Shown piece after piece: positions 41,525-49,377 of a stretch of 64,000 nucleotides of DNA. Each line of letters starts with the position of its first letter. Within the stretch, counting starts at the first letter, position 1. The notes below the pieces were generated by a model that was not told where the DNA came from, did not search any database, and worked only from the letters and a program-made list of their open reading frames with translations. The DNA lies in contig CAJUID010000011.1 of the NCBI GenBank assembly GCA_910585905.1, forward strand, positions 8,437 to 72,436. The letters are read 5' to 3'. Source of the DNA: an uncultured Lachnospiraceae bacterium. GTDB taxonomy: Bacteria > Bacillota > Clostridia > Lachnospirales > Lachnospiraceae. Made by a program: the position numbers and the translations under genes.

Positions 41525-43726
41525 ATGGGATGGTTTGACGAGCAAATAAAACAGCGTAAACAAAATGATCAAGATGTTTTTACAGATGCCTTCATAAACA
41601 TTGCCGGCGCAGTGATGGGCAGCCGTGTTTCAACCGCGCTGAATAATGAGCGGCAGCAGACGAAAAACGCCTTTGATGAGATATTAAGATTTTATCATGT
41701 AAATTCAAAAGAAATTCCCAGCAATATTACGGACAGGAATGAACAGCTTGAATACTTGCTTCGCCCGCATGGAATCACGCGCCGCACAGTAACACTCTCA
41801 AAAGGTTGGTACAAAGATGCAATCGGAGCAATGCTGGGAATCCGTAAAAGCGATGGGATGGTTGTCGCGCTTATCCCCACGGGATTTTCAGGCTATCGTT
41901 ACAGCGATATGGAAACAGGAAAACAGGTGAAAATAAACAGCAAAAACCAGGAGCTTTTCGAGGAAGAAGCAATAGCTTTTTACAAGCCGCTGCCGCTGAA
42001 AGAGCTTGGAATTTCGGATTTGATGCGGTATATTCTGGGAACACTTTCTCCCGCTGATTTTGTGATGACAGGCGCGTCAATGCTGGTGGTGACGTTGATC
42101 GGAATGTTATCGCCGAAGCTTAATAACCTGCTGTTTTCACGTGTTATTGAGGACGGCAGCACACAGATTTTGCTTGCGATTACTGTATTTATGATTTGCG
42201 TGACGCTCAGCTCCCTGCTGATAAACGGCGTGAAGTCGCTGATTATAGCGCGGATAAATATCAAAATGGGTATTTCGGTTCAGGCTGCAGTCATGTCTCG
42301 ATTAATGTCGCTGCCCGCAGGGTTTTTCAAGAATTATAGTTCGGGAGAATTATCCGCGCGGGCGCAGTGTATCAATTCGCTGTGCGAGATGCTGGTGTCT
42401 GCCGTGTTGACAACAGGGCTTACGTCTGTATTTTCACTTGTATACATATCGCAGATTTTTGTGTACGCGCCCGCGTTGGTGATACCATCGCTTTTCATTA
42501 TGCTTGCTACCGTGGCGTTTACAGTGATATCGGCATTGGTACAGATGAAGGTCAGCAAAAAAAAGATGGAGCTGTCCTCAAAAGAGAGCGGAATGTCTTA
42601 CGCACTGATATCGGGCGTGCAGAAGATTAAGCTTTCGGGAGCGGAAATGCGTGCGTTCGCACGGTGGGGAAACCTTTATGCCGAAGGAGCGCGGCTTGCC
42701 TATAACCCACCGATGTTCCTCAAAATAAACAGCGTTATTTCAAGTGCCATCTCGCTTGCAGGAACGCTTATGATGTATTGGGTCGCGGTATCGTCGGGAG
42801 TGTCTGTAGCGGACTACTATGCATTCAATACTGCTTATGGAATGGTTTCCGGGGCATTTATCTCGCTTGCGGGAATCGCGCTGACTGTGGCGCAGATTAA
42901 GCCGATTATGGATATGGTAGAGCCGGTTTTGAAGGCAGTTCCCGAAATTTCCGAGGGAAAGCAGATGATTACGCGGCTTTCGGGCAGCATCGAGCTGGAT
43001 AACGTTTCCTTCCGTTACAACGAAAATATGCCCCTTGTGATTGACGATCTGTCGCTGAAAATCCGTCCGGGGCAGTATGTGGCAATCGTGGGCGCAACCG
43101 GGTGCGGAAAGTCTACGCTTTTGCGGCTTATGCTGGGCTTTGAATCGCCGCAGAAGGGCGCTATTTACGTTGATGGTAAGGATATTGCAGCGGTGGATTT
43201 AAAGTCTTTAAGGAGAAATATCGGCGTGGTAATGCAAAATGGCAAGTTGTTTACGGGAGATATTTTCTCGAATATTATCATATCTGCACCGTGGCTTACT
43301 ATGGATGAGGCTTGGCATGCCGCCGAATTGTCAGGCATTGCAGAGGATATTCGCCGTATGCCGATGGGGATGCACACAATGATTTCCGAGGGCAGCGGCG
43401 GAATTTCGGGTGGGCAGCGGCAGCGGCTGATGATTGCCCGTGCTATCGCACCGAAACCAAGTGTACTGATGTTTGACGAGGCGACTTCAGCTCTTGATAA
43501 TCTCACGCAGAAAACGGTTTCGGAATCGCTGGACAGTCTGAAATGCACGAGGATTGTTATCGCGCACAGGCTCTCTACCATCAAGCAGTGCGACAGGATC
43601 CTGGTGCTTGATAAGGGAAAGATTATCGAAGACGGGACATATGGCGAGTTGATACAAGGGGGAGGTTTTTTCGCAGAACTAGTGGCCAGACAAAGGATTG
43701 ACGATCCCGCAGAATTGAGGGCTTGA
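41525..43726 (+). CDS. NHLP family second ABC exporter (permease/ATPase)
   Basis: A 733-residue ABC exporter of the second NHLP type. The first 165 residues are a soluble domain without the C39 cysteine (MGWFDEQIKQRKQNDQDVFT, then RRTVTLSKGWYKDAIGAMLG). Six membrane segments lie at about 175-460. The ATPase has Walker A GATGCGKSTLL, signature ISGGQRQR, Walker B VLMFDEATSALD and VIAHRLST. In known NHLP clusters this protein pairs with the peptidase-containing exporter as a heteromer. Codon usage is GC-richer than in the chromosome on either side. Confidence 0.92.
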   Translation: MGWFDEQIKQRKQNDQDVFTDAFINIAGAVMGSRVSTALNNERQQTKNAFDEILRFYHVNSKEIPSNITDRNEQLEYLLRPHGITRRTVTLSKGWYKDAIGAMLGIRKSDGMVVALIPTGFSGYRYSDMETGKQVKINSKNQELFEEEAIAFYKPLPLKELGISDLMRYILGTLSPADFVMTGASMLVVTLIGMLSPKLNNLLFSRVIEDGSTQILLAITVFMICVTLSSLLINGVKSLIIARINIKMGISVQAAVMSRLMSLPAGFFKNYSSGELSARAQCINSLCEMLVSAVLTTGLTSVFSLVYISQIFVYAPALVIPSLFIMLATVAFTVISALVQMKVSKKKMELSSKESGMSYALISGVQKIKLSGAEMRAFARWGNLYAEGARLAYNPPMFLKINSVISSAISLAGTLMMYWVAVSSGVSVADYYAFNTAYGMVSGAFISLAGIALTVAQIKPIMDMVEPVLKAVPEISEGKQMITRLSGSIELDNVSFRYNENMPLVIDDLSLKIRPGQYVAIVGATGCGKSTLLRLMLGFESPQKGAIYVDGKDIAAVDLKSLRRNIGVVMQNGKLFTGDIFSNIIISAPWLTMDEAWHAAELSGIAEDIRRMPMGMHTMISEGSGGISGGQRQRLMIARAIAPKPSVLMFDEATSALDNLTQKTVSESLDSLKCTRIVIAHRLSTIKQCDRILVLDKGKIIEDGTYGELIQGGGFFAELVARQRIDDPAELRA

Positions 43727-43869
43727 AAATTTTTAAAAAAATTATTAGCCCTCGGCGGTTTTGATTCGTATAAAAGAACAAAGGCGCAAATCACGTCTAT
43801 GATTATCAGTTTTTATACTGTAATCTGTAGCAAAATGTAAAGGTAAATTAATATTGGGAGGAAAGCACA

Positions 43870-44193
43870 ATGGAAAAAAAAGACCTTATTGCAAAGGCAG
43901 CACAGACAGAATTTGACGAAGAATTTATTGCAAAGGCAAAACAGGCAAACTCTGTCGAAGAGCTTATGGCTCTCGCAAAGGAAAATGGTTATCCGGTGAA
44001 TGAGAAGGAGGCAGAGTTTTATTTTGAAAAGTTTCACAAGATGGGCGAGTTATCGGATGATGAGCTTGACAATGTAGCAGGAGGCGGATGCAATCGTTGT
44101 AAATTCTGCGGAGGTGACCTTGACGCCGTCAAAGTAAAGCGTTATCCTCCAGATTTGATTTGCCCACACTGCGGCCAGTGGGGGAATTTCTAG
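43870..44193 (+). CDS. RiPP precursor peptide with Nif11-like leader and cysteine-rich core
   Basis: A 107-residue precursor. Residues 1-73 are a Nif11-like leader (FIAKAKQANSVEELMALAKE and ELSDDELDNVAGGG) ending in a double glycine, the cut site for the C39 exporter. The predicted core, residues 74-107, begins CNRCKFCGG and holds five cysteines (C74, C77, C80, C98, C101) in a zinc-ribbon-like CxxCxxC...CxxC pattern, ending CGQWGNF. It has its own 143-base upstream region and a strong GGGAGGAAA ribosome binding site, as expected for an abundant substrate. The radical SAM gene 55 bases downstream is the likely modifying enzyme. Confidence 0.85.
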   Translation: MEKKDLIAKAAQTEFDEEFIAKAKQANSVEELMALAKENGYPVNEKEAEFYFEKFHKMGELSDDELDNVAGGGCNRCKFCGGDLDAVKVKRYPPDLICPHCGQWGNF

Positions 44194-44248
44194 GTAATAT
44201 CCGTATTTTGCGGCAGTTTCCGCAAATAATGATAAGGAGTGAATTGAG

Positions 44249-45646
44249 ATGAGCCGGTACATATTAAATCCAGACATCGCCCTGCGCTCATGGCGGCTGG
44301 TGCCGTATGCGTATTACAGAAAGGGTGTCCGTTACGCGAAAGGATTGAAAAAGGAAGAGTTTGAATTTCTTTTGAAGTGCGACGGTAAAACGGAGCTTGA
44401 GGGAGAACTGCCGCTTGCGGAAAAATTTTTGGATATGGGATTTATTGCTCCTGCAAAGGATGAGAGTAACCTGTCTGAATGGCAAAAATACCTCGACTGT
44501 GACAACCGCTATTTTCCTGCAATGAGCTGGATGATAACAGGGAAATGCAATTATAACTGCCTGCACTGCTTCAACGCTGCCGATAACGCTCCCATAATGA
44601 GTGAGTGGACGCTTGAGGAAGCAAATAGGCTGATTACGCAGGCGCAAAAGTGTGGAATCAATGCTTTTACGATTACAGGCGGCGAGCCTATGCTCCATAA
44701 GAATTTTTTTGAGATTGTGGAGAGTATTTACGCACACGGAATGCACCTTGAGGATTTGAACACGAATGGTTCTTTCCTTGACGAGACAGCATTGGAGCAA
44801 TTTAAGAAAATCGGCTGTAATCCGCTGATTAAAATATCCTTTGATGGAATCGGACATCACGACTGGCTCAGAAACCGCAAGGGGGCGGAGGCGGACGCGC
44901 TTCGGGCAATCCGCCTGTGCGTGGAGAAGGGCTTCCGTGTAAAAGTGCAGACGAACGTCCATCGGCTTAATATCGAATCCATGTTGCCTACAGCGGAAAT
45001 GTTAGACGAAATGGGCGTGGATGAAATGCGCATGATCCGTACTTCAGAATCGCCGCGCTGGAAGGAAAATGCAGATGGTTCCTGCTTAGAGGTTGAGGAA
45101 TATTACGAAAGTATGTTGGAATTTGCCGACAGATATATCAAAAAGAAACACAATATGACAATAGATATCTGGCAGTTTCTCACGGTGTTTCCGCAAACAG
45201 AATCTTACGGCCTGCGTCCCGTTGAATACGCTGCCGGAGAGTACCGGGACAGTATGCCCGTGTGCCGTGGAAACCGGGGGATGATTGCGGTTGCAGCAGA
45301 CGGAAATGTCTACCCTTGTATGCAGATGTCAGGATATTTCAGCGCGAAGAACAATTTCCTGGGCAACGTTAAAAAAGAGGGATTGCAGCCAATTCTGCAA
45401 GAAGGGAGATATCTGAGTGAGGTCTGCGCTACACTGGGGCAGTTGTCAGAGAACAATGAAACCTGTGCGGTGTGTCCTTATTTTAAACACTGCGGGGGTG
45501 GCTGCCGCGCGCTGGCACTGGCGATTACGGGTGATAAATTTGGCATTGATCCCGCAAAATGTTTATTTTTCCAAAAAGGTTGGCATAGGAAAATCAAGGA
45601 AACGCTTCGGGGTTGGAAAAATATGACGCCTATGGAGGGCGAATGA
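44249..45646 (+). CDS. Radical SAM/SPASM peptide-modifying enzyme
   Basis: A 465-residue enzyme. Residues 1-80 may be a leader-binding (RRE-like) domain. The radical SAM cluster motif is CNYNCLHC (C100, C104, C107), with the SAM-binding ITGGEP after it. The C-terminal SPASM/twitch region carries the cysteines of PVCRGNRG, YPCMQMSG, CAVCPYFKHCGGGCRAL and PAKCLFF, for two auxiliary clusters. By position it acts on the adjacent cysteine-rich precursor, perhaps forming thioether or carbon-carbon links. The reaction cannot be told from sequence. It overlaps the next small gene by four bases. Confidence 0.92.
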   Translation: MSRYILNPDIALRSWRLVPYAYYRKGVRYAKGLKKEEFEFLLKCDGKTELEGELPLAEKFLDMGFIAPAKDESNLSEWQKYLDCDNRYFPAMSWMITGKCNYNCLHCFNAADNAPIMSEWTLEEANRLITQAQKCGINAFTITGGEPMLHKNFFEIVESIYAHGMHLEDLNTNGSFLDETALEQFKKIGCNPLIKISFDGIGHHDWLRNRKGAEADALRAIRLCVEKGFRVKVQTNVHRLNIESMLPTAEMLDEMGVDEMRMIRTSESPRWKENADGSCLEVEEYYESMLEFADRYIKKKHNMTIDIWQFLTVFPQTESYGLRPVEYAAGEYRDSMPVCRGNRGMIAVAADGNVYPCMQMSGYFSAKNNFLGNVKKEGLQPILQEGRYLSEVCATLGQLSENNETCAVCPYFKHCGGGCRALALAITGDKFGIDPAKCLFFQKGWHRKIKETLRGWKNMTPMEGE

Positions 45647-45831
45647 TGGAGGAGAAATTACGGCGGCTGTTTGACTTCCAGAAATTTTCGGAAAATCTGC
45701 GTCTTGCCGAAATGATGGATGAAACTGAGAAACGTTACGGCGAGGCGCTTTCAGATGAAGAACTGGAACAGGTGAATGCTGCGGGCGAATTTGTCCCGTT
45801 TGAAAACCGGGAGGATAAGTCCGATGATTGA
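45643..45831 (+). CDS. Second leader-like peptide of the RiPP cluster
   Basis: A 62-residue protein starting MMEEKLRRLFDFQKFSEN. Residues 36-48, LSDEELEQVNAAG, closely match the end of the precursor leader (LSDDELDNVAGGG). After it come only 14 residues, EFVPFENREDKSDD, without cysteine. It could be a second precursor with a small core, a decoy or chaperone for the enzyme, or a precursor that lost its core. It overlaps the radical SAM gene by ATGA and the sigma factor gene by 8 bases, so translation is coupled. Confidence 0.7.
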   Translation: MMEEKLRRLFDFQKFSENLRLAEMMDETEKRYGEALSDEELEQVNAAGEFVPFENREDKSDD

Positions 45832-46324
45832 ACCGTACAAAAACACCGAATTTGAGCAGATTTATGTCAAGTTTAAGGATAAGGTGGCGCGATATATAAA
45901 TGGGAAAATACCGAACGAACACGACGCGGAGGATTTGACCTCGGACGTGTTCGTTAAAGTATTTAAGGGGCTTTCGGGATTTGATGAGACAAAGGCTTCC
46001 CTGTCAACATGGATATATAGGATAACGCAGAATGCTGTTATCGACTATTATCGGACGGCGAAGTCTGTATATGGGCTACCAGAGGAACTTTACTTTGAGG
46101 GAAACATTGATGAGGAAATGCTTAACGAGGAAACGCTCAAAAGTCTTGCAGACGCTCTCGGACAACTCCCCCAGCGGGAGCGCGATATCATTATTATGCA
46201 CTATTATAGTGGGAAAACACTGAAAAATATCGCAGAAATAATGGATATTTCATACAGCTATGTAAAGCTGCTTCATACAAAGGCTTTAAAAGTTCTGTGT
46301 GAAATAATCGATGAAATGAAATGA
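45824..46324 (+). CDS. RNA polymerase sigma factor, ECF-like
   Basis: A 166-residue sigma factor with region 2 (DAEDLTSDVFVKVFKGLSGF, then STWIYRITQNAVIDYYR) and region 4 (LGQLPQRERDIIIMHYYSGK, then LKNIAEIMDISYSYVKLLHT). The start at 45824 has GGAGG 10 bases upstream; the frame reads open further but without support. No anti-sigma gene is adjacent. As the last gene of the cluster it likely drives its own expression or that of the precursor. Followed by a very strong terminator. Confidence 0.9.
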   Translation: MIEPYKNTEFEQIYVKFKDKVARYINGKIPNEHDAEDLTSDVFVKVFKGLSGFDETKASLSTWIYRITQNAVIDYYRTAKSVYGLPEELYFEGNIDEEMLNEETLKSLADALGQLPQRERDIIIMHYYSGKTLKNIAEIMDISYSYVKLLHTKALKVLCEIIDEMK

Positions 46325-46345
46325 TTTTGCAGTACAAACTTGGGG

Positions 46346-46392
46346 AATCCATTCCATGCCCCGCTCCAAATTTGCGGGGCATGGAATGGATT
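46346..46392 (+). terminator. Terminator of the RiPP operon
   Basis: A perfect 19-bp stem, AATCCATTCCATGCCCCGC with its reverse complement, around a 9-base loop and followed by TTTTAT. It closes the RiPP operon. Confidence 0.93.
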
Positions 46393-46458
46393 TTATATTT
46401 AGCCACACACAATTTTTCGCTTCTGATAAAGCATCCATTATGTAAACTGATGTTGTAT

Positions 46459-46589
46459 TTTGATTCTCGCGTACGCAACGAGCCAAACGCAAGCTTGCTT
46501 GCACTTGGCGACTGCGCGCGGGTCACATACCCCGCTGCTCTGCAGCGTTGCAAGTTTGATACCCCGTTGCTTGCAGCGGGGTTGTTGAT
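46459..46589. repeat. Member of the structured repeat family, copy F
   Basis: It reads CGTACGCAACGAGCCAAACG and AAGCTTGCTTGCACTTGGCG, then ACATACCCCGC and CCCCGTTGCTTGCAGCGGGG, so it has all the parts of the 144-bp repeat with many base changes. It lies inside the cotJC element, between the RiPP cluster and the arabinanase gene. With the terminator it accounts for the 500-base gap. Confidence 0.7.
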
Positions 46590-46828
46590 TATATATAGGG
46601 CTTAAAAGATATCTTGCCAAAGATAAGTCAAAAAGTCAAATATTAGAAGTTAAACCTTGACAAGTATATCAAAACATTTTATTCTATAATGGATTCGCAA
46701 TCTATGTTCACATTCTCTGTGCGCAGGTATATATGCTTCTGCATGTAAATGTATAGCAGTTCCTTGTATGTGCTATGCTTGGCCTACTGTGTATGTGAGA
46801 ATTAAAAAGCAAAGAAATGAGGTTATCT

Positions 46829-48916
46829 ATGAGAAAGGGAAGAGTAATGAAATTATGGGTGGCAGCAGGGCTGACAGCAGCCTTAACTATCACTGCGGTA
46901 CTGGGGGCAGTGCCAGGCAAAAGCCCGGAAGTGGCATCTGCAGCAGTTTCAGGGGAATTGAGCCGTGTTATGGTGCATGATCCGTCAATCATAGCAGATA
47001 AGGACGGTACTTATTATGTATTTGGCTCACATATTACGACAGCAAAGTCAACAGATCTTGCGAACTGGACGATTTGCAGTAATGGGTATAAGACTCCTAA
47101 TAACACACATTTTGGGGATTTGTCACAGAATTTGGCAAAATCTTTCCAATGGGCAGGTAAAGATGATGCAGATTGTAAAGGGGGATATGCAGTCTGGGCG
47201 CCAGATGTATTCTGGAATGAGAATTACATAAACAAGGATGGCAGTAAAGGAGCTTATATGATGTATTATTCAGTTTCTTCTACATATTGCCGTTCTGCAA
47301 TTGGATATGCTGTTTCAAAACAGATTGATAAAGGTTATGAGTATGCAGGGACTATTGTATATTCAGGTTTTACAAAGGTAAGTGCTTTTGACAAAAACAG
47401 TAAGGTAGATAAAATTTATACCAATACAAATATCTATGGCTTAATTGCTGATGGAACCTTAAAGGATGGGTATAATAATAACTGGTCATCTGGTGCAAAT
47501 TATAATACAGATTATGCGCCAAATGCGATTGATCCTACCATTTTTAGTGATACAGATGGGCGGCTTTGGATGACATATGGCTCATGGTCTGGCGGGATTT
47601 ATCTTTTAGAGCTGAATCCGCAGACCGGCGAGGCAATTTATCCAGGGAAAAATGGAAAAACAAACGATGGAAGGGTTATAGATGAGTATTTTGGAACCCG
47701 TATTGCGGGAGGACATACTATATCCGGCGAAGGACCATTTATTTTATATGATAAAGAAACAGATTATTATTATCTGTATGTAACCTATGAATTTTTAGAT
47801 TCGGTGAGCGGTTACAATATGCGCCTGTTCCGCTCTAAGACACCGCAGGGACCATATTTAGATGCAGCAGGAAACAATGCTGTGTTGAATAGTAGCAAGG
47901 ATGATCATAATAAGATCGGCATTAAAGTAATGGGAAATTATGAGTTTGAAAATAATCCAAAGGCGTATAAGAGCCCTGGGCATAATTCCGCATTGATTGA
48001 CAAAGATGGGCAGAGATATTTATTTTACCATACCCGTTTTTCAAATTCTGGTGAATATTTTGAGCTTCGAGTACATCAGCAGTTTATCAATGAGAAGGGC
48101 TGGCCGGTAACGGCGGTATATGAGAACCGTGGTGACAGTATTTCTAAGACAGGATATACGGAAAAAGAGATTGTTGGTACTTATGAATTTATTAATCATG
48201 GGACAGCGTCAAACGGAAGCAGCGTTACAGCATCAGAGAAGATTGTCTTAAAGGCGGATGGCACGATAGATGGGAATGTAGTTGGAACTTGGAAACAGAA
48301 GGATAATAGTTATCTGGCGACATTTGTAATCAATGGTGTTACATATTATGGGGTATTTTTTAAGCAACATGACGAATCATATGACCATAACCAGACTATG
48401 ACATTTACGGCAATAGGAGAGAATAATGAGACAGTCTGGGGTGTAAGAAATGATTCCTTTGAAAGTGACGGGGATGATCTAGATGAAGAACTGCAGGAGG
48501 GTACGTTGATTGAACAGCCTTCTGGAGAGTTTTATGAAGTAACAAAGGCAGGTAACAATCCTACTGCTTCTTATTTTGAACCGAAGAATAAGAAGGTCAC
48601 CAAAGTAGACATTCCGGCAAAAGTTAAGTTGGAGGGAAAGACATATAAAGTAACATCTATTTCTCCAAATGCATTTAAAGGCTGTAAAAAGTTAAAGACA
48701 GTTACAATTGGAAGCAATGTGAGCAGTATTGGTAAGCAGGCATTTTACAATTGTTCTGCTTTAAAAAAGATTATAATCAAAACAACTAAATTAAAAGCCA
48801 GTACAATAGGAAAAAATGCTTTTCGTGGAGTTCCAAAGAGTGCGGCGGTTCAGGCGCCAAAGTCTAAAGAAACACAGTATGTAAAGTTCTTAAAAAGCAA
48901 AGGATTAGGAAAATAG
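46829..48916 (+). CDS. Extracellular GH43 endo-arabinanase with C-terminal leucine-rich (LRR_5) repeats
   Basis: About 695 residues with a signal peptide (about 1-38, ending near VASAAVSG). The five-bladed GH43 domain has the catalytic Asp in MVHDPSII, the second Asp in NAIDPTIF and the catalytic Glu in SGEGPFI, typical of endo-1,5-alpha-L-arabinanases. A small beta domain lies at about 455-545 (KIVLKADGTIDGNVVGTWKQ). The C-terminal 110 residues are LRR_5 repeats (FKGCKKLKTVTIGSNVSSIG, then KQAFYNCSALKKIII), probably for surface or carbohydrate contact. ATGs at 46817 and 46847 are alternatives. It is cargo of the element, likely for plant pectin side-chain use. Confidence 0.9.
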   Translation: MRKGRVMKLWVAAGLTAALTITAVLGAVPGKSPEVASAAVSGELSRVMVHDPSIIADKDGTYYVFGSHITTAKSTDLANWTICSNGYKTPNNTHFGDLSQNLAKSFQWAGKDDADCKGGYAVWAPDVFWNENYINKDGSKGAYMMYYSVSSTYCRSAIGYAVSKQIDKGYEYAGTIVYSGFTKVSAFDKNSKVDKIYTNTNIYGLIADGTLKDGYNNNWSSGANYNTDYAPNAIDPTIFSDTDGRLWMTYGSWSGGIYLLELNPQTGEAIYPGKNGKTNDGRVIDEYFGTRIAGGHTISGEGPFILYDKETDYYYLYVTYEFLDSVSGYNMRLFRSKTPQGPYLDAAGNNAVLNSSKDDHNKIGIKVMGNYEFENNPKAYKSPGHNSALIDKDGQRYLFYHTRFSNSGEYFELRVHQQFINEKGWPVTAVYENRGDSISKTGYTEKEIVGTYEFINHGTASNGSSVTASEKIVLKADGTIDGNVVGTWKQKDNSYLATFVINGVTYYGVFFKQHDESYDHNQTMTFTAIGENNETVWGVRNDSFESDGDDLDEELQEGTLIEQPSGEFYEVTKAGNNPTASYFEPKNKKVTKVDIPAKVKLEGKTYKVTSISPNAFKGCKKLKTVTIGSNVSSIGKQAFYNCSALKKIIIKTTKLKASTIGKNAFRGVPKSAAVQAPKSKETQYVKFLKSKGLGK

Positions 48917-48939
48917 GGATAATTAATAACGATTTAATA

Positions 48940-48976
48940 AACAAGCGCCTTCTGTGAAAGAGGGCGCCTGTTGTTA
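48940..48976 (+). terminator. Terminator after the arabinanase gene
   Basis: AACAAGCGCC...GGCGCCTGTTGTT forms a stem with a bulge and is followed by a short T-rich stretch. Confidence 0.55.
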
Positions 48977-49026
48977 TATAGTACAAACATTGTTTCATAC
49001 ATTGGTACTGAGGAGGTGTCCATTGT

Positions 49027-49233
49027 ATGAAACATAGAGAATTTGTTTATGTAGGAGAAGCAGTTCCAGAACTGAATGAACAGGAGCATGCTGCGTTTCT
49101 TTTTAATTTTCAAAAATCAATACTTCTTTCTTTGGAAAAGAGAAGGCTATTGACTGAATTGCAGCGGGAGCGCTGCATAACTGCTCTTGAAAAACAGTAT
49201 GCAAAGGCAATACAAAAAAGTCCCAATAAATAA
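49027..49233 (+). CDS. Small SHOCT-like protein preceding the recombinase
   Basis: A 68-residue helical protein; FNFQKSILLSLEKRRLLTEL followed by QRERCITALEKQYAKAIQK resembles a SHOCT domain. Small proteins of this kind often precede serine recombinase genes in clostridial elements and may help recombination or its direction. GAGGAGGTG lies 8 bases before the ATG. It is 144 bases from the recombinase start. Confidence 0.65.
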   Translation: MKHREFVYVGEAVPELNEQEHAAFLFNFQKSILLSLEKRRLLTELQRERCITALEKQYAKAIQKSPNK

Positions 49234-49377
49234 TGATTAATTAATAGGATTGGAGGTTGCATCAAATAACTTGTTGTTACAGCCATAACTTGTGTCTGTG
49301 TACACGTGGCACAAATCTTGTAAATATTATTGGATAATAATATTGTACAATTAATATGTGTAGAAATGAGGATCTTT

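Noticed and set aside
43165..43794. 209-residue minus-strand frame over the second exporter
   Set aside because: Antisense shadow of the conserved ATPase domain.
44288..44962. 224-residue minus-strand frame inside the radical SAM gene
   Set aside because: A shadow frame in GC-richer coding DNA; the plus-strand gene has all catalytic motifs.
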